Below are positions 6,901-15,539 of a stretch of DNA of 36,155 nucleotides, one piece after another. The stretch comes from an uncultured Nitrospira sp. Lineage in GTDB: Bacteria > Nitrospirota > Nitrospiria > Nitrospirales > Nitrospiraceae. Numbering within the stretch: position 1 is the first letter of the stretch; every line of letters starts with the position of its first letter. The translations under genes were made by a program, and so were the position numbers. The stretch lies in NCBI GenBank assembly GCA_902500805.1, contig CABVSA010000035.1, positions 1 to 36,155 of the forward strand. The letters run 5' to 3'. The notes under the pieces were generated by a model. The model ran no database searches. It had not been told where the DNA came from and saw only the letters and a program-made list of their open reading frames with translations.

Positions 6901-7383
6901 TCAACAGCGTGCTGTCGGCGGTCGGTTAAACTCGGCGACTGTGGGAAACACGAGCGCTGCAAAGTCCCAATAGCGCATCCGGATGGCTTCGGAGTGGGTT
7001 CCTGCTTCGAAGAGGATCTCCTCGTCCCTGATGAGCGAGCGGTCAACATAGACCGGAAGGCCGTAGAGGGTGCCGAGCGGCGGCATTGCGCCGACTTCGC
7101 AGTCTGGGAAGAGCTGTGCCAGTTCTTCCTCGGTCGCAAGTCGGACGCGGTGGGTACCGAACATCCCTCGTAGACGTTGGAAATCGACCGTTGTCGTGGC
7201 CGGCAGGACCATGGTGACGAATCGTTCCTTGACCTTTACGATGACCACCTTGGCCATGGACTGTTCGGGGAGACGAAGGGTCTCAGCAACAGCACGCGCG
7301 CGATTTGTGTGAGAGTGAGCCAAGATATCGTAATGGACATGTTCGCGATCAAGGCGTGATTTCAGGGTGCGTGGAATAGGCAT
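6901..7383 (-). CDS. YbaK/EbsC-type aminoacyl-tRNA deacylase
   Basis: The start at 7383 has aggaggt 6 nt upstream and gives 160 residues. The YbaK/ProX fold is complete: a start with LDREHVHYDIL, HSHTNRARAVAETL, an AKVVIVKV strand holding the conserved Lys, ATTTVDFQRLR, then FPDCEVGAMPPLG and LPVYVDRSL. Such proteins hydrolyse mischarged tRNAs (for example Cys- or Ala-tRNAPro) and act free in the cytosol. The substrate is not predictable here. It lies upstream of the Tim44-like gene on the same strand with a 107-base gap. Confidence 0.85.
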   Translation of the reverse strand: MPIPRTLKSRLDREHVHYDILAHSHTNRARAVAETLRLPEQSMAKVVIVKVKERFVTMVLPATTTVDFQRLRGMFGTHRVRLATEEELAQLFPDCEVGAMPPLGTLYGLPVYVDRSLIRDEEILFEAGTHSEAIRMRYWDFAALVFPTVAEFNRPPTARC

Positions 7384-7647
7384 GGCCAAACCTCCTGTGG
7401 TGGGCGATTTCCAGATGGAAATGGCTGGTGAGAATTCAGGGATGAAACTTCTCGAAGATGAAGAGCTGATAGTCGGGATCATCTTCATGACTACGACTCC
7501 ACGTAGCTCATGACGACCGGCAGGGATAATGTGAGTATATTCCTTTTATCGGTTTTAGCAAACCTGCTGTAGGCCAAGTCATCCGACCTATCCCAGTGCT
7601 TGGTCACTCATAGTGAGGGTGGGCCCAGTCTAGAGGTTGTGACGGAC
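7384..7647. other. Intergenic region without a supported gene
   Basis: This 264-base region between two minus-strand genes contains the aggaggt binding site of the deacylase at its left end and probably that gene's promoter. I see no RNA gene. A short inverted match around actcatagtgag is present near 7606. Confidence 0.4.
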
Positions 7648-9048
7648 TCACTGCGAGCGCGGGTGGTGCAACCGGTTTAGCCCATCGAGGGCTGCGGTAC
7701 GATAGCACTCGGCCATCGTGGGATAATTGAAGACGTTATGGACGAAGTACTCGACCGTTCCTCCATAGGTGAGGACCGATTGGCCGATATGAATTAGCTC
7801 CGTCGCCCCGGCTCCAATGATGTGAACGCCCAGTAACGCATGCGTCTCGCCGTGAAAGATCAGCTTTAAGAGACCATGGAGATCGCCGCTGATGTGCCCC
7901 CGTGCCATTTCTCGAAAAAAGGCTCTCCCGGTGGCGTGTGGAATGTTCGCGGTGGTGAGTTCTTCCTCAGTGAGGCCGACCATCGAGACTTCAGGAATGC
8001 TGTAGATGCCATACGGAATCACTTTGGGTTTATGCGTGTCGGGTAGCTGAAACGCATGGCAGGCCGCGAGTCGTCCCTGTTCCATTGCGGTGGCGGCAAG
8101 CGCAGGAAACCCGATGACATCGCCGGTCGCGTAAATATGGGGGATGTCTGTTTGGTAGTGGGTATTCACGGACAGCTGCCCCTGTTGGTCCGTCGTGAGG
8201 CCGATTGCTCCCAGATTCAGCGCTTCGATGTTGCCGATTCGTCCCATCGTGTAAAGCAGCATATCAGCGGTGACGGTCTCTCCATGTTGAAGGTGGACTG
8301 TCGGGCGGGCCGTGTGGTCGACGGATATGTCTAGGTATTCCTGCCCGAGTCTCATCGTGACCCCGTTCTGCTGCAGTTGAGCCTCAAGGGCCTGCGCGAT
8401 TTCCAGGTCCAAGAACCGCAACATCTGCGTCCGCCGATCGATCAGGGTGACGGTGATTCCGAACGCAGCCAACATCGAGGCGTACTCAGTTCCGATGACA
8501 CCTCCTCCGATCACGATGATGCTGGTCGGATTCATGGTAGTGCGGAGGAAGGAGTCAGAGTCACAAATAATCAGATCGTCAAACGGAATTTCTGAGGGAC
8601 GGCGTGGTCGTGAGCCTGTGGCCAGTATAATGGCTGAGGCCCGGACCTGATCGATCTGCCCATCCGATCGCGTTACGCTGAGGGTGTGCGGGTCAAGAAA
8701 AGCGGCGGTACCTGGAATGATGTCGATATGATTGCGCTGCAGCTGATGGGTGATCACACCGACTTCGGTCTCGATGACTTGATCTTTGCGGGTCATCAGG
8801 TCGGGCAGGGTCAGGTGTCTGGTGAGTGCTGCACCTAACTGGGCCAGTCCTCGCCGACGCAAGCCATGGACGTACTCAATGGTATCTTTGAGGGTTTTAC
8901 TGGGTAATGTACCGGTATTGAGCGAGGCGCCCCCAAGTTGCCGGGCCTTCTCAATGATGGCCACGCGCTTGGACAGTTTCGCCGCTTGGACCGCAGCTTT
9001 TTGGCCGGCTGGTCCACTGCCGACGACCACCAGGTCATAGGAACGCAT
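7648..9048 (-). CDS. sthA: Soluble pyridine nucleotide transhydrogenase
   Basis: The ATG at 9048 gives 466 residues, the usual SthA length. The FAD motif GSGPAGQKAAVQAAKL is at residues 10-25, the NAD(P)-binding motif VIGGGVIGTEYASML lies mid-protein, and ATGDVIGFPALAATAMEQGR is the second FAD contact. The C-terminal dimer domain ends in YPTMAECYRTAALDGL. The flavoprotein moves hydride between NADPH and NAD+ in the cytosol. The segment that carries the redox disulfide in related reductases reads GGASLNTGTLPSK here, with no Cys, which fits a transhydrogenase and excludes a lipoamide or glutathione reductase. Confidence 0.9.
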   Translation of the reverse strand: MRSYDLVVVGSGPAGQKAAVQAAKLSKRVAIIEKARQLGGASLNTGTLPSKTLKDTIEYVHGLRRRGLAQLGAALTRHLTLPDLMTRKDQVIETEVGVITHQLQRNHIDIIPGTAAFLDPHTLSVTRSDGQIDQVRASAIILATGSRPRRPSEIPFDDLIICDSDSFLRTTMNPTSIIVIGGGVIGTEYASMLAAFGITVTLIDRRTQMLRFLDLEIAQALEAQLQQNGVTMRLGQEYLDISVDHTARPTVHLQHGETVTADMLLYTMGRIGNIEALNLGAIGLTTDQQGQLSVNTHYQTDIPHIYATGDVIGFPALAATAMEQGRLAACHAFQLPDTHKPKVIPYGIYSIPEVSMVGLTEEELTTANIPHATGRAFFREMARGHISGDLHGLLKLIFHGETHALLGVHIIGAGATELIHIGQSVLTYGGTVEYFVHNVFNYPTMAECYRTAALDGLNRLHHPRSQ

Positions 9049-9315
9049 AGAGAGGCACCTGCATCGGGTCCACGAGTGTGTTGCAGGTACGATATCGTGG
9101 AGGTGTCTTCTCGCCAAGAAAATTGATGATGTGAGAATCCGCTTCTTGAGCGACTGTGACGCGAGGGTGAATTCAGAGGCGGCTCCATTCCATGCTGCTG
9201 ATTTGCACCGGTTGTCATGAACCTTTTACAATAGTCAAGAGAGTTCCGTATTCGTTTGAGGGCTGGGTTTTTGTGAAATGCGTAGTTCAGGTCCAGTATC
9301 AGGCAGGAGGAGAGT

Positions 9316-9882
9316 ATGGAAACAGATGTGGTGAGACAGCTTGGGCCATTGGCGGTCTTAGCGGGTGTCTGGGAGGGAGGCAAGGGTGCTGATGAAGCGC
9401 CATCCGATGATCGCGGGACAGAGCAGAATCGGTTTCGCGAGCGGGTCACATTTGCCCCAATCGGCGTAGTGCGTAATCATGAACAGGAATTGTATGGCTT
9501 GCGTTATGCGACGGTTGCGCATCGACTCGGAGAGGCGGACCCGTTTCATGAGGAGGTTGGGTATTGGCTGTGGGATCCCGGCGAGCGGCAGGTGCTACGC
9601 TGTTTTATTGTGCCACGCGGGGTGACCGTGTTGGCTGGCGGGACGGTGGAGCCGACGGCCACAGCCTTTACGCTGGTGGCGGAGGGTGGGTCGGAGACCT
9701 ATGGGATCTGCTCGAATCGGTTTCTCACCAGGGAGTTCAAGACGGTGCGCTATGAACTGACGATGACGATTCTTGATGAGAATCGGTTTCACTACAAGGA
9801 AGATACGCAACTCCGTATGCCGGGACGGATGGATCTGTTTCATCATACGGATGAGAACACCCTCACGCGTGTCTCGACGTAG
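9316..9882 (+). CDS. Heme-binding beta-barrel (nitrobindin/THAP4-like)
   Basis: The 188-residue protein shows the DUF1794/FABP-like pattern: LAGVWEGGKG near the N-terminus (residues 15-24, the GxWxGxG motif), a series of short strands such as RERVTFAPIG and GYWLWDPGERQVL, and a C-terminal LFHHTDENTLTRV with a His that in nitrobindins is the axial heme ligand. Family members bind ferric heme in a ten-stranded barrel and interact with NO or peroxynitrite, which would suit a nitrifier; this is inference. The start has aggaggaga upstream. Confidence 0.8.
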   Translation: METDVVRQLGPLAVLAGVWEGGKGADEAPSDDRGTEQNRFRERVTFAPIGVVRNHEQELYGLRYATVAHRLGEADPFHEEVGYWLWDPGERQVLRCFIVPRGVTVLAGGTVEPTATAFTLVAEGGSETYGICSNRFLTREFKTVRYELTMTILDENRFHYKEDTQLRMPGRMDLFHHTDENTLTRVST

Positions 9883-9991
9883 CGCACTGGCCGTGTGGTC
9901 TAAATGACCATGATGATGATTCAATCGATGTCCTTGCTGGGCGACCTGAAGATCTCTTGAATCGAGGTCGGGCAGATTGTATGGTGAAACT

Positions 9992-10444
9992 ATGCTGTTG
10001 GTTCGTGTGATCAGAGGGTCTTCCGGAATAGGCATCATAATCCTATTGAGTCTGTGGGGTACATTGTCCTATGCAGGCACAACAAAAGACGGATTTGCTC
10101 CGATAGGACCAGCGCACTCTGGTATAGCGCGACCATCTATTCTCACAAAGGCGGGGGAAGTGGAATTACGGCAAGCACCATCCGTTTCACTGGTGGGGGA
10201 GAGCGGCATGGCCTTGCGGACAACCCCTGCTCTCTCGACACAGATTTCCGTGAGTGGTCTGACGCTGGTTCCCTATGTCACGGCAGGGTTTGGCGGTGGT
10301 TATGTTACGGAGCGTGATCGCGTTTTGCACACAGTACCGTCGGGCGCATCACTGTCCAGTCCGGCCACCGCAGGCTTGAGAAGCCTGGTGGGACCCCACC
10401 TCATCCCAAACGAAGTCCATCTCGGCATTCGTGTTCCCTTTTGA
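9992..10444 (+). CDS. Exported protein of unknown function
   Basis: The start at 9992 gives 150 residues; an in-frame TTG at 9977 is possible. A signal peptide covers about residues 1-28 (VIRGSSGIGIIILLSLWG then TLSYA). The mature part is rich in Gly, Ser, Thr and Val, with alternating strands such as ISVSGLTLVPYVTAGFGGG, and ends in Phe (IRVPF), as outer-membrane beta proteins often do. I do not recognise the family; a small outer-membrane protein is a guess from composition. Confidence 0.55.
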   Translation: MLLVRVIRGSSGIGIIILLSLWGTLSYAGTTKDGFAPIGPAHSGIARPSILTKAGEVELRQAPSVSLVGESGMALRTTPALSTQISVSGLTLVPYVTAGFGGGYVTERDRVLHTVPSGASLSSPATAGLRSLVGPHLIPNEVHLGIRVPF

Positions 10445-10523
10445 CCGATCCCCGAGCTGACGACTCACTGCCTGAAGGTACCTCCGAAGTTCTGACATGT
10501 CTCATGCAGAAGAAAGGTGCTCC

Positions 10524-10673
10524 ATGAAACAGGGGTATCGTCTCGTACTGGTTGATAAGGACGGTGTGCTCGTCAGCGAATTTCAATTGACGGAGAATGC
10601 CCTCAGCCAGCCGGTGGCGTTTGTGGCGAAGTTGCGGGAAGCGATTGAGTCTGTTGAAGAGCAGGAACCGTAA
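10524..10673 (+). CDS. Small conserved-looking protein, 49 residues
   Basis: An ATG at 10524 with agaaaggt upstream opens 49 codons: KQGYRLVLVDKDGVLVSEF, then a helix VAFVAKLREAIESVEEQ. The strand-then-helix order and charged ends look like a real small soluble protein. No family is recognised. It stands alone between the exported protein and a hairpin. Confidence 0.6.
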   Translation: MKQGYRLVLVDKDGVLVSEFQLTENALSQPVAFVAKLREAIESVEEQEP

Positions 10674-10705
10674 CGCTGTTCTTGGCTGGCGATAACCGGA
10701 GCGAG

Positions 10706-10730
10706 GTGGGCAGGAGAACAGCCTGCCCAC
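10706..10730. terminator. Hairpin between convergent genes
   Basis: A perfect 9-bp stem (10706-10714 with 10722-10730, gtgggcagg) with a 7-nt loop lies between the 49-codon gene and the minus-strand gene at 10750. No T-run follows, so termination strength is uncertain. Confidence 0.45.
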
Positions 10731-10749
10731 TGCCCTCAGCTAGATCAGA

Positions 10750-11163
10750 TTACTTCGCAACTTTTAAGAGCCACCCGTCCGCACGCTGACAAAGCGTCAG
10801 CCCTTCTGCCAAGATGTCGATCCGGACGTAGGATCCTGTTGCGCTGGCAGGCAGTTTGCCTTTGACCAGATATCCATTCCCTTGCGGTGTAATGGTAACC
10901 GGGACCTTCTCATCCTTGACGGTGACCTTCAGGCTATCAATCCGGGTTGCCTTCGACGCCAAGAACGAGAAGTCTGACTTTGGCGCTGCCTCATTGCCCT
11001 TCTCATAGGAGTAGGGGGATGGCGTAAAAGCGGAAAAGATCACGTCGGCACAGGAGCCCTCTGCAGTGCCGATATTCGGACTCGCATCATAGGCCCAGAG
11101 GTGGGTCGTTACGCCCCAGATACTAACTGCCACAACAAGCTGTACAAGATTACGCAGCCTCAC
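10750..11163 (-). CDS. Exported protein, paralogue of the left-edge gene
   Basis: The GTG at 11163 has gagaggc upstream and gives a 137-residue protein with a signal peptide (LRNLVQLVVAVSIWGVTT ... LWA). The mature protein has two Cys (GSCADVI and TLCQRADG) that could form a disulfide. The block IFSAFTPSPYSYEKGNE ... KSDFSFLASKATRID matches the left-edge gene. The C-terminal half (VTVKDEKVPVTITPQGNGYL) looks like an immunoglobulin-type sandwich. Function unknown; probably periplasmic. Confidence 0.75.
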   Translation of the reverse strand: MRLRNLVQLVVAVSIWGVTTHLWAYDASPNIGTAEGSCADVIFSAFTPSPYSYEKGNEAAPKSDFSFLASKATRIDSLKVTVKDEKVPVTITPQGNGYLVKGKLPASATGSYVRIDILAEGLTLCQRADGWLLKVAK

Positions 11164-11331
11164 GGTTATGCCTCTCGATAGAATGTGGATGATTAAGCCA
11201 ATACTGAGAAAGCGCCGGTATTTTCTACGTCTGAAAGAGAAAAAACAACCCCCTTCTGTCTGCTTGGTCAGTAGATTCCGTGGATAAGGGGACCTGTCTC
11301 CCATGTTCCGAAATGATGTGGATGGTGAGGC

Positions 11332-13332
11332 TTACCGGTCCTGGAAAAAACTCCCGGGCCCATGGGAGAAGACCATACTGTTACCTGGGCGGAAATTGGG
11401 GACTCCTGACAGGAGGCTGTACTGGTCCTCACCAGTGAGATCGATGAAAGCCGCGAGGCTTTGCTCCGAGGTTTCACCAAATCCTGACTTGACTCTATAG
11501 GTATCGCGCCCGCCTTCGTCCAGAAAGACGGCCCAGCCGGTGTGGTCGGCCTTCCCCAGACCGGTTGTGCGATCGAATGCATAGCTGTCCTGACCGGGTC
11601 CTGCGTCGATGGTGAAGCTGACGCTATGGTCCCACGCCACTCCACCATTATAGTATGGGCCTCTTGATCCATAGTGATCGTTCCCCTGGCGGTCGATGAA
11701 GAGCGCCACACCATGGTGGGCGGAGGCGCCATGGCCATAGCGGGCAGCCTGGTAGTCATCTTCACCGTCGAGATCAAGCAAGACTCCTGCACCAAAAAAA
11801 TATCCCATTCCCTGGGAGAAGTTTGCGCTTTGATATCGATCACGTCCTTTGAGATCCATTAACAGACCCATGCCACCGGCTAAGCTTTGATTGACCCATT
11901 GAGGTTGTGCCGTCAGGACGCGCAAGCCGGCTCCGGCGCCGAGACCAAAGCAGTCGTATTGAAACTCTGGGTCGCCTGGTTTGGCCTCTGGTGCCTCATG
12001 AGCGTTGTAGGCGCTGGGAATGACCTCACCGCATTGATACTGATCATCTCCGTCCGTATCAATGATGGCGCCGAGTCCAAGAGGCCCTCCAAACCCGAGG
12101 GCAAATCCATGGCTACTATAGCGATCATTGCCGGCCGTATCGATCAAGAGCCCCAGTCCTCCAATCGCAGCGCCCTGCGTCAATCGGTTACCATGGTACT
12201 GATCATTTCCTTGGGTATCGACCAAGATGCCCAGTCCTCCCAAGCCCACTCCACCAGATCCTGGAGAAAGTTCATAGTTGTCGTCTCCGGATCCGTCGAA
12301 GAGAAGTCCGACACCGAGTCGGCCTGTGGCTATTCCCAATGGGGCGCCGGTGTAATGGTCGTTGCCGGCCAGATCGATGACGACGGCATTTCCATATCGG
12401 ACGTCGTACGATGCACCGATGAGACCGTGATACGAATCGTCCCCGCCAAGATCAAGAATAAGAGCCACGGGCCCTTCCACTGCATAGCTGTTCGGACCTG
12501 GGCCTCCAATGATGACAAGCCCTTCGGATGCATGCTCCACAAATCTGACTTCGCCGGTAATACCAGGAGGAATCTGTGTTGGAGAGACGGGATCCGGGAA
12601 TGCCTCAGATAGTTCTTCCAACCACTGCGTATTGGTCAACTGCGCCAGGACTTGACCTGCAGCAAGGAGATGATCGTACGTCACGCGATTTTGCATGAGT
12701 TCCGCAAACCTGGTGTTCGCGAGGATCTGAGACATCGTGACGTCAGAGAGTATAGAGATTTGAGGTGTATAGGACTCCGCCAGTGTTCGTCCGTGCTCGA
12801 AGAGGAAGGTCCGTTCCTGGTCGGAAAGATCTGCCAGCGCACGTTCTCGATGGAGAGCAGCTTCATGAAGCACCTCATGGATGAACGCTATTGTGTCGCG
12901 ACGATGTGAACCGGTCGGGATGGGAACCAGTGTCAACGGCGCAGAGGACCGATTCATACTGGTCTCGAGTCTATTCAGGAGAGTTGGAAGATCCAGGGGA
13001 CTGGCTGTTGCCAATTCCACGGCGAGGAGTCCATGGCGTTCCAGATTCCTCAGGCCGTCCCAGGGGTTTTTCAACGTGTCCGTGACCGCTCGTTGCTTGT
13101 ATCTGGCTGGTCGTGTCCCCGCCGTTTGTTGGGAGGCGGTAATCGTGTTGTGAGCTTCACGAGATGTGGAATTGAGGAGGCTCTGGACAACCGGGCCAAC
13201 TCGATCAAGGACCAACTCGCTCAGGACGCCCGAGGAAGCTGGCGATGGATGGGGGGGGGAGGGGATGTGATGGCTGCCGCATCCGACAATCGATAAAAGC
13301 AGGATGAGTAAAAACCCTTCACGCAGCAGCAT
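11332..13332 (-). CDS. Large lipoprotein with 12 D-x-x-G-x-D-x-Y repeats
   Basis: The ATG at 13332 gives 666 residues and a typical lipoprotein signal: LREGFLLILLLSIVGC, acylated at Cys18. Residues 20 to about 285 are helical and contain HEVLHEAALHRE near residue 152. From residue 291 there are 12 copies of a hhhD-x-x-G-[NDE]-D-x-Y motif (for example VVIDLAGNDHY). The first five are exactly 26 residues apart, later ones 26-29, with one 68-residue gap that holds an insertion with two Cys (YQCGE, QYDCFG). This suggests a solenoid or beta-helix that could bind Ca2+ through the Asp residues. It resembles but does not match RTX repeats. The in-frame GTG at 13374 is an alternative start. Confidence 0.8.
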   Translation of the reverse strand: MLLREGFLLILLLSIVGCGSHHIPSPPHPSPASSGVLSELVLDRVGPVVQSLLNSTSREAHNTITASQQTAGTRPARYKQRAVTDTLKNPWDGLRNLERHGLLAVELATASPLDLPTLLNRLETSMNRSSAPLTLVPIPTGSHRRDTIAFIHEVLHEAALHRERALADLSDQERTFLFEHGRTLAESYTPQISILSDVTMSQILANTRFAELMQNRVTYDHLLAAGQVLAQLTNTQWLEELSEAFPDPVSPTQIPPGITGEVRFVEHASEGLVIIGGPGPNSYAVEGPVALILDLGGDDSYHGLIGASYDVRYGNAVVIDLAGNDHYTGAPLGIATGRLGVGLLFDGSGDDNYELSPGSGGVGLGGLGILVDTQGNDQYHGNRLTQGAAIGGLGLLIDTAGNDRYSSHGFALGFGGPLGLGAIIDTDGDDQYQCGEVIPSAYNAHEAPEAKPGDPEFQYDCFGLGAGAGLRVLTAQPQWVNQSLAGGMGLLMDLKGRDRYQSANFSQGMGYFFGAGVLLDLDGEDDYQAARYGHGASAHHGVALFIDRQGNDHYGSRGPYYNGGVAWDHSVSFTIDAGPGQDSYAFDRTTGLGKADHTGWAVFLDEGGRDTYRVKSGFGETSEQSLAAFIDLTGEDQYSLLSGVPNFRPGNSMVFSHGPGSFFQDR

Positions 13333-13618
13333 CCTCCGTGATGGATCACGAGTGCATGTGGTCAGTACTGTCACAACCGAAGTGTATCAATAGAGATCGC
13401 GTACGAACAGTTTGTTTCACGAAATGGGTGGGGACGCTGGTTTGACTCTGGGTCTGGGCGCTTCACGCTGCACGAGATACGATTCACCGTTGTTATCGAT
13501 TGGCGTGTTGCAAACAATGCAAGGTGGGGACAAGGCTCACGGTTTAGGACAACTTTAAACATGAAAATCGAAACTTGAAACTGTAGCAATTAGGAGAAGC
13601 GTTCATGAATCATGCGGG
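13333..13618. other. Intergenic region without a supported gene
   Basis: No supported gene is seen in this 286-base stretch. It contains an AT-rich part near 13550-13590 (ctttaaacatgaaaatcg) with two near copies of gaaactt/gaaact. It probably contains the lipoprotein promoter. Confidence 0.4.
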
Positions 13619-14080
13619 CTAGTCGCTCGGCGGTTCGAAGTGTCCGGACGGGCGTTGTTGCCAGGGGACGGTTGCTTGGCGGGATTGCTTGACCAAACTC
13701 CGTAGGCTCATTTCGGCGGCTCGCAATAATTTGGGATCGCCTGATTGCATGAGCGCAGTAAGGAGAACATAGAGCGACCGATCTGTTCGTGAACCAGACA
13801 GAATTCGCTCAGTCACTGGATCAAGCTGGGTGCCGTCAGGTTCTTCTCTCTCATCTTGGTCTGTGAACAGGTATTCAAAATATTTGGGACTGTCAAATAG
13901 CCAGGATGGGGGAACATGGAGGGCGCAGGCGAGTGCTTCGATGGTACAGGCTGTAGGGTCTGCTTGGTCCGCTTCGATCTGCTCCAGAAGGCTGGGGGGA
14001 ATCCCAGCTGTGTCTGAGAGAGATTCGATCGACAGCTTTCGTTCGAGCCTCCAACCCTGAATGCATGGCCCAATTGGCAT
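13619..14080 (-). CDS. XRE-family helix-turn-helix regulator
   Basis: From the ATG at 14080 the protein has 153 residues. The N-terminal HTH domain (about residues 5-62) reads IQGWRLERKLSIESLSDTAG, then IPPSLLEQIEADQADPT, then TIEALACALHVPPSWLF, the Cro/C1 pattern. The rest is a helical tail ending in a Gln/Pro-rich segment. It may repress its own gene or the divergently transcribed gene at 14242. An upstream in-frame TTG at 14128 would add 16 residues. Both candidate starts lack a good binding site. Confidence 0.75.
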   Translation of the reverse strand: MPIGPCIQGWRLERKLSIESLSDTAGIPPSLLEQIEADQADPTACTIEALACALHVPPSWLFDSPKYFEYLFTDQDEREEPDGTQLDPVTERILSGSRTDRSLYVLLTALMQSGDPKLLRAAEMSLRSLVKQSRQATVPWQQRPSGHFEPPSD

Positions 14081-14194
14081 GGGCTGATCATACACAATGA
14101 AGCAAACTGCTTCAAGGAAACGCTCCAATAATAGTTTGAATGTGATTTAAAAACAATGAGTTGTAAGGCATTCCCGATTGGCTATGAGATCGGG

Positions 14195-14200
14195 TATAAT
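14195..14200 (+). promoter_or_regulatory. Consensus -10 box upstream of the 14242 gene
   Basis: A perfect TATAAT lies 42 bases before the ATG at 14242 and after a gggt context. The -35 box is poor (ttcccg at 18-base spacing), so activation or regulation by the adjacent XRE protein is conceivable. Confidence 0.5.
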
Positions 14201-14241
14201 GCGCCCTCTTGTTCCAGAGTATCTGTAAGGAGGTTGGATCC

Positions 14242-14583
14242 ATGTTAGGAACCGATATTCGCGGGATCATGGCTGAGGAGGAAGAGGTGCAGCGTCGTCA
14301 GGAGGCACTGAAATCGCTGATGACGATGAGGGCCAAGCAGCTTCGAGAATCATTGGACGATCGAATCAAGCGGGCCAGAAACAGTGGGGATTGGACACAA
14401 CTGTCCAAAGCAGAATGCGCAAGTCTGCATAAACGAGAGAAGGCACACTTGAAGTCTCAGCTTGAACAGCTGCAGTTTGAGCAGACTCGGACCAGGGGAA
14501 AACTCACGGCTCTGAAGCGTGCCAAGGCGAGGGCTCAGCGTATTCGTGCGGCGGAAGCGGCGTCTGAACGAAGGCGCCGGTGA
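14242..14583 (+). CDS. Basic coiled-coil protein of unknown function
   Basis: The ATG at 14242 has aaggagg 8 nt upstream and gives 113 residues. The sequence is almost entirely charged helix: EEEEVQRRQEALKSLM, then KREKAHLKSQLEQLQFEQTR with heptad Leu spacing, and a strongly basic end (KRAKARAQRIRAAEAASERR). A coiled-coil nucleic-acid-binding or ribosome-associated protein is a fair guess. No domain is recognised. Confidence 0.65.
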   Translation: MLGTDIRGIMAEEEEVQRRQEALKSLMTMRAKQLRESLDDRIKRARNSGDWTQLSKAECASLHKREKAHLKSQLEQLQFEQTRTRGKLTALKRAKARAQRIRAAEAASERRRR

Positions 14584-14641
14584 GTGACGACCTCATCTGG
14601 TTTGGTCGGTTTCCTTTCCGCGTGCAGTCGGGGTCATCATA

Positions 14642-15487
14642 GTGGATACTGGGCTACAGCCCCAGGCCTTGTCCCGTGCGCGCGGCTCGTTGATTCGGCA
14701 GCTGCTGCGAGAGAAACAAGTCCGATCAAGCGAGGGCGCCTTCGTTGTGGAAGGCGCCAAACCTTGTCATGATCTGATCTCCCAACATCCCCAGGTAATA
14801 CAGTGTCTCCTCGTATCACCTCGTTACCTCCGTGCCGAGACCGACGAGGACCGGAGCCGGCGCTTCAGCTTAGGGGCGCGACAGTTCGTGTGCTCGGATC
14901 CTGCCTTTGAAAAACTGACGGATGTGGAGATGCCTCAAGGGATCCTAGCCGTCGTCCGGCAACCTCAGTGGGACGAGGCGCAGGTACTTGGGCAGTCGCG
15001 CGTCCTGGGTGTGTATGGAGATCGATTGCAGGACCCGGCGAACGTCGGGGCGATTATCCGAACTGCTGCCGCCCTGAACCTGTCTGCTGTGTGGTTGAGC
15101 CATGATTCTGCCGATCATTTCAGTCCCAAGGTTGTCCGTGCCACAGCCGGTACGCTTCTGACACTGCCCATTTTTCGGACAACGGATCTTCGGACGGTGA
15201 CGTTGTCTGAATGTAGAATCTATTCAGCGGTCCTGTCGTCAGCTGATAGAGTTCCCATTAGAGAGATTCGATCCATACCCAGCCGGATCCTGGTTGCCGT
15301 CGGTAACGAGGGCGTAGGTCTGTCATCGGAAATCATGAAGGCCTCTCAGATCAGGTTTTCCATTCCGTTGGCTGAAGGGGTTGAGTCATTGAACGTGGCG
15401 GCGACGGTGGCGATCTCGGCTTTTTACTTCAGTGGATTGCCGATTGACTCCGCAGCACCACGAAGAAAGCCCCCACAGTCGGTGTAG
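14642..15487 (+). CDS. TrmH/SpoU-family RNA 2'-O-methyltransferase
   Basis: The 281-residue protein has an N-terminal substrate-binding domain (LIRQLLREKQVRSSEGAFVVE, then GILAVV) and a SPOUT catalytic domain with its three motifs: motif 1 DRLQDPANVGAIIRTAAA, motif 2 VAVGNEGVGLSSE, motif 3 IPLAEGVESLNVAATVAI. The trefoil knot that binds S-adenosylmethionine is complete. It probably methylates a ribose in rRNA or tRNA, in the RlmB/TsnR/TrmH group; the target base cannot be told. The start is a GTG at 14642 with no clear binding site. Confidence 0.85.
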   Translation: MDTGLQPQALSRARGSLIRQLLREKQVRSSEGAFVVEGAKPCHDLISQHPQVIQCLLVSPRYLRAETDEDRSRRFSLGARQFVCSDPAFEKLTDVEMPQGILAVVRQPQWDEAQVLGQSRVLGVYGDRLQDPANVGAIIRTAAALNLSAVWLSHDSADHFSPKVVRATAGTLLTLPIFRTTDLRTVTLSECRIYSAVLSSADRVPIREIRSIPSRILVAVGNEGVGLSSEIMKASQIRFSIPLAEGVESLNVAATVAISAFYFSGLPIDSAAPRRKPPQSV

Positions 15488-15539
15488 ATATTTGAAAAAC
15501 AGATAGATTCGGCCTAGGATAGTTGAGGGAAGGGTGGTG

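Noticed and set aside
11887..12612. Plus-strand 241-codon open frame
   Set aside because: It is the shadow of the repeat lipoprotein on the other strand; its own pseudo-repeats only mirror the 26-residue period.
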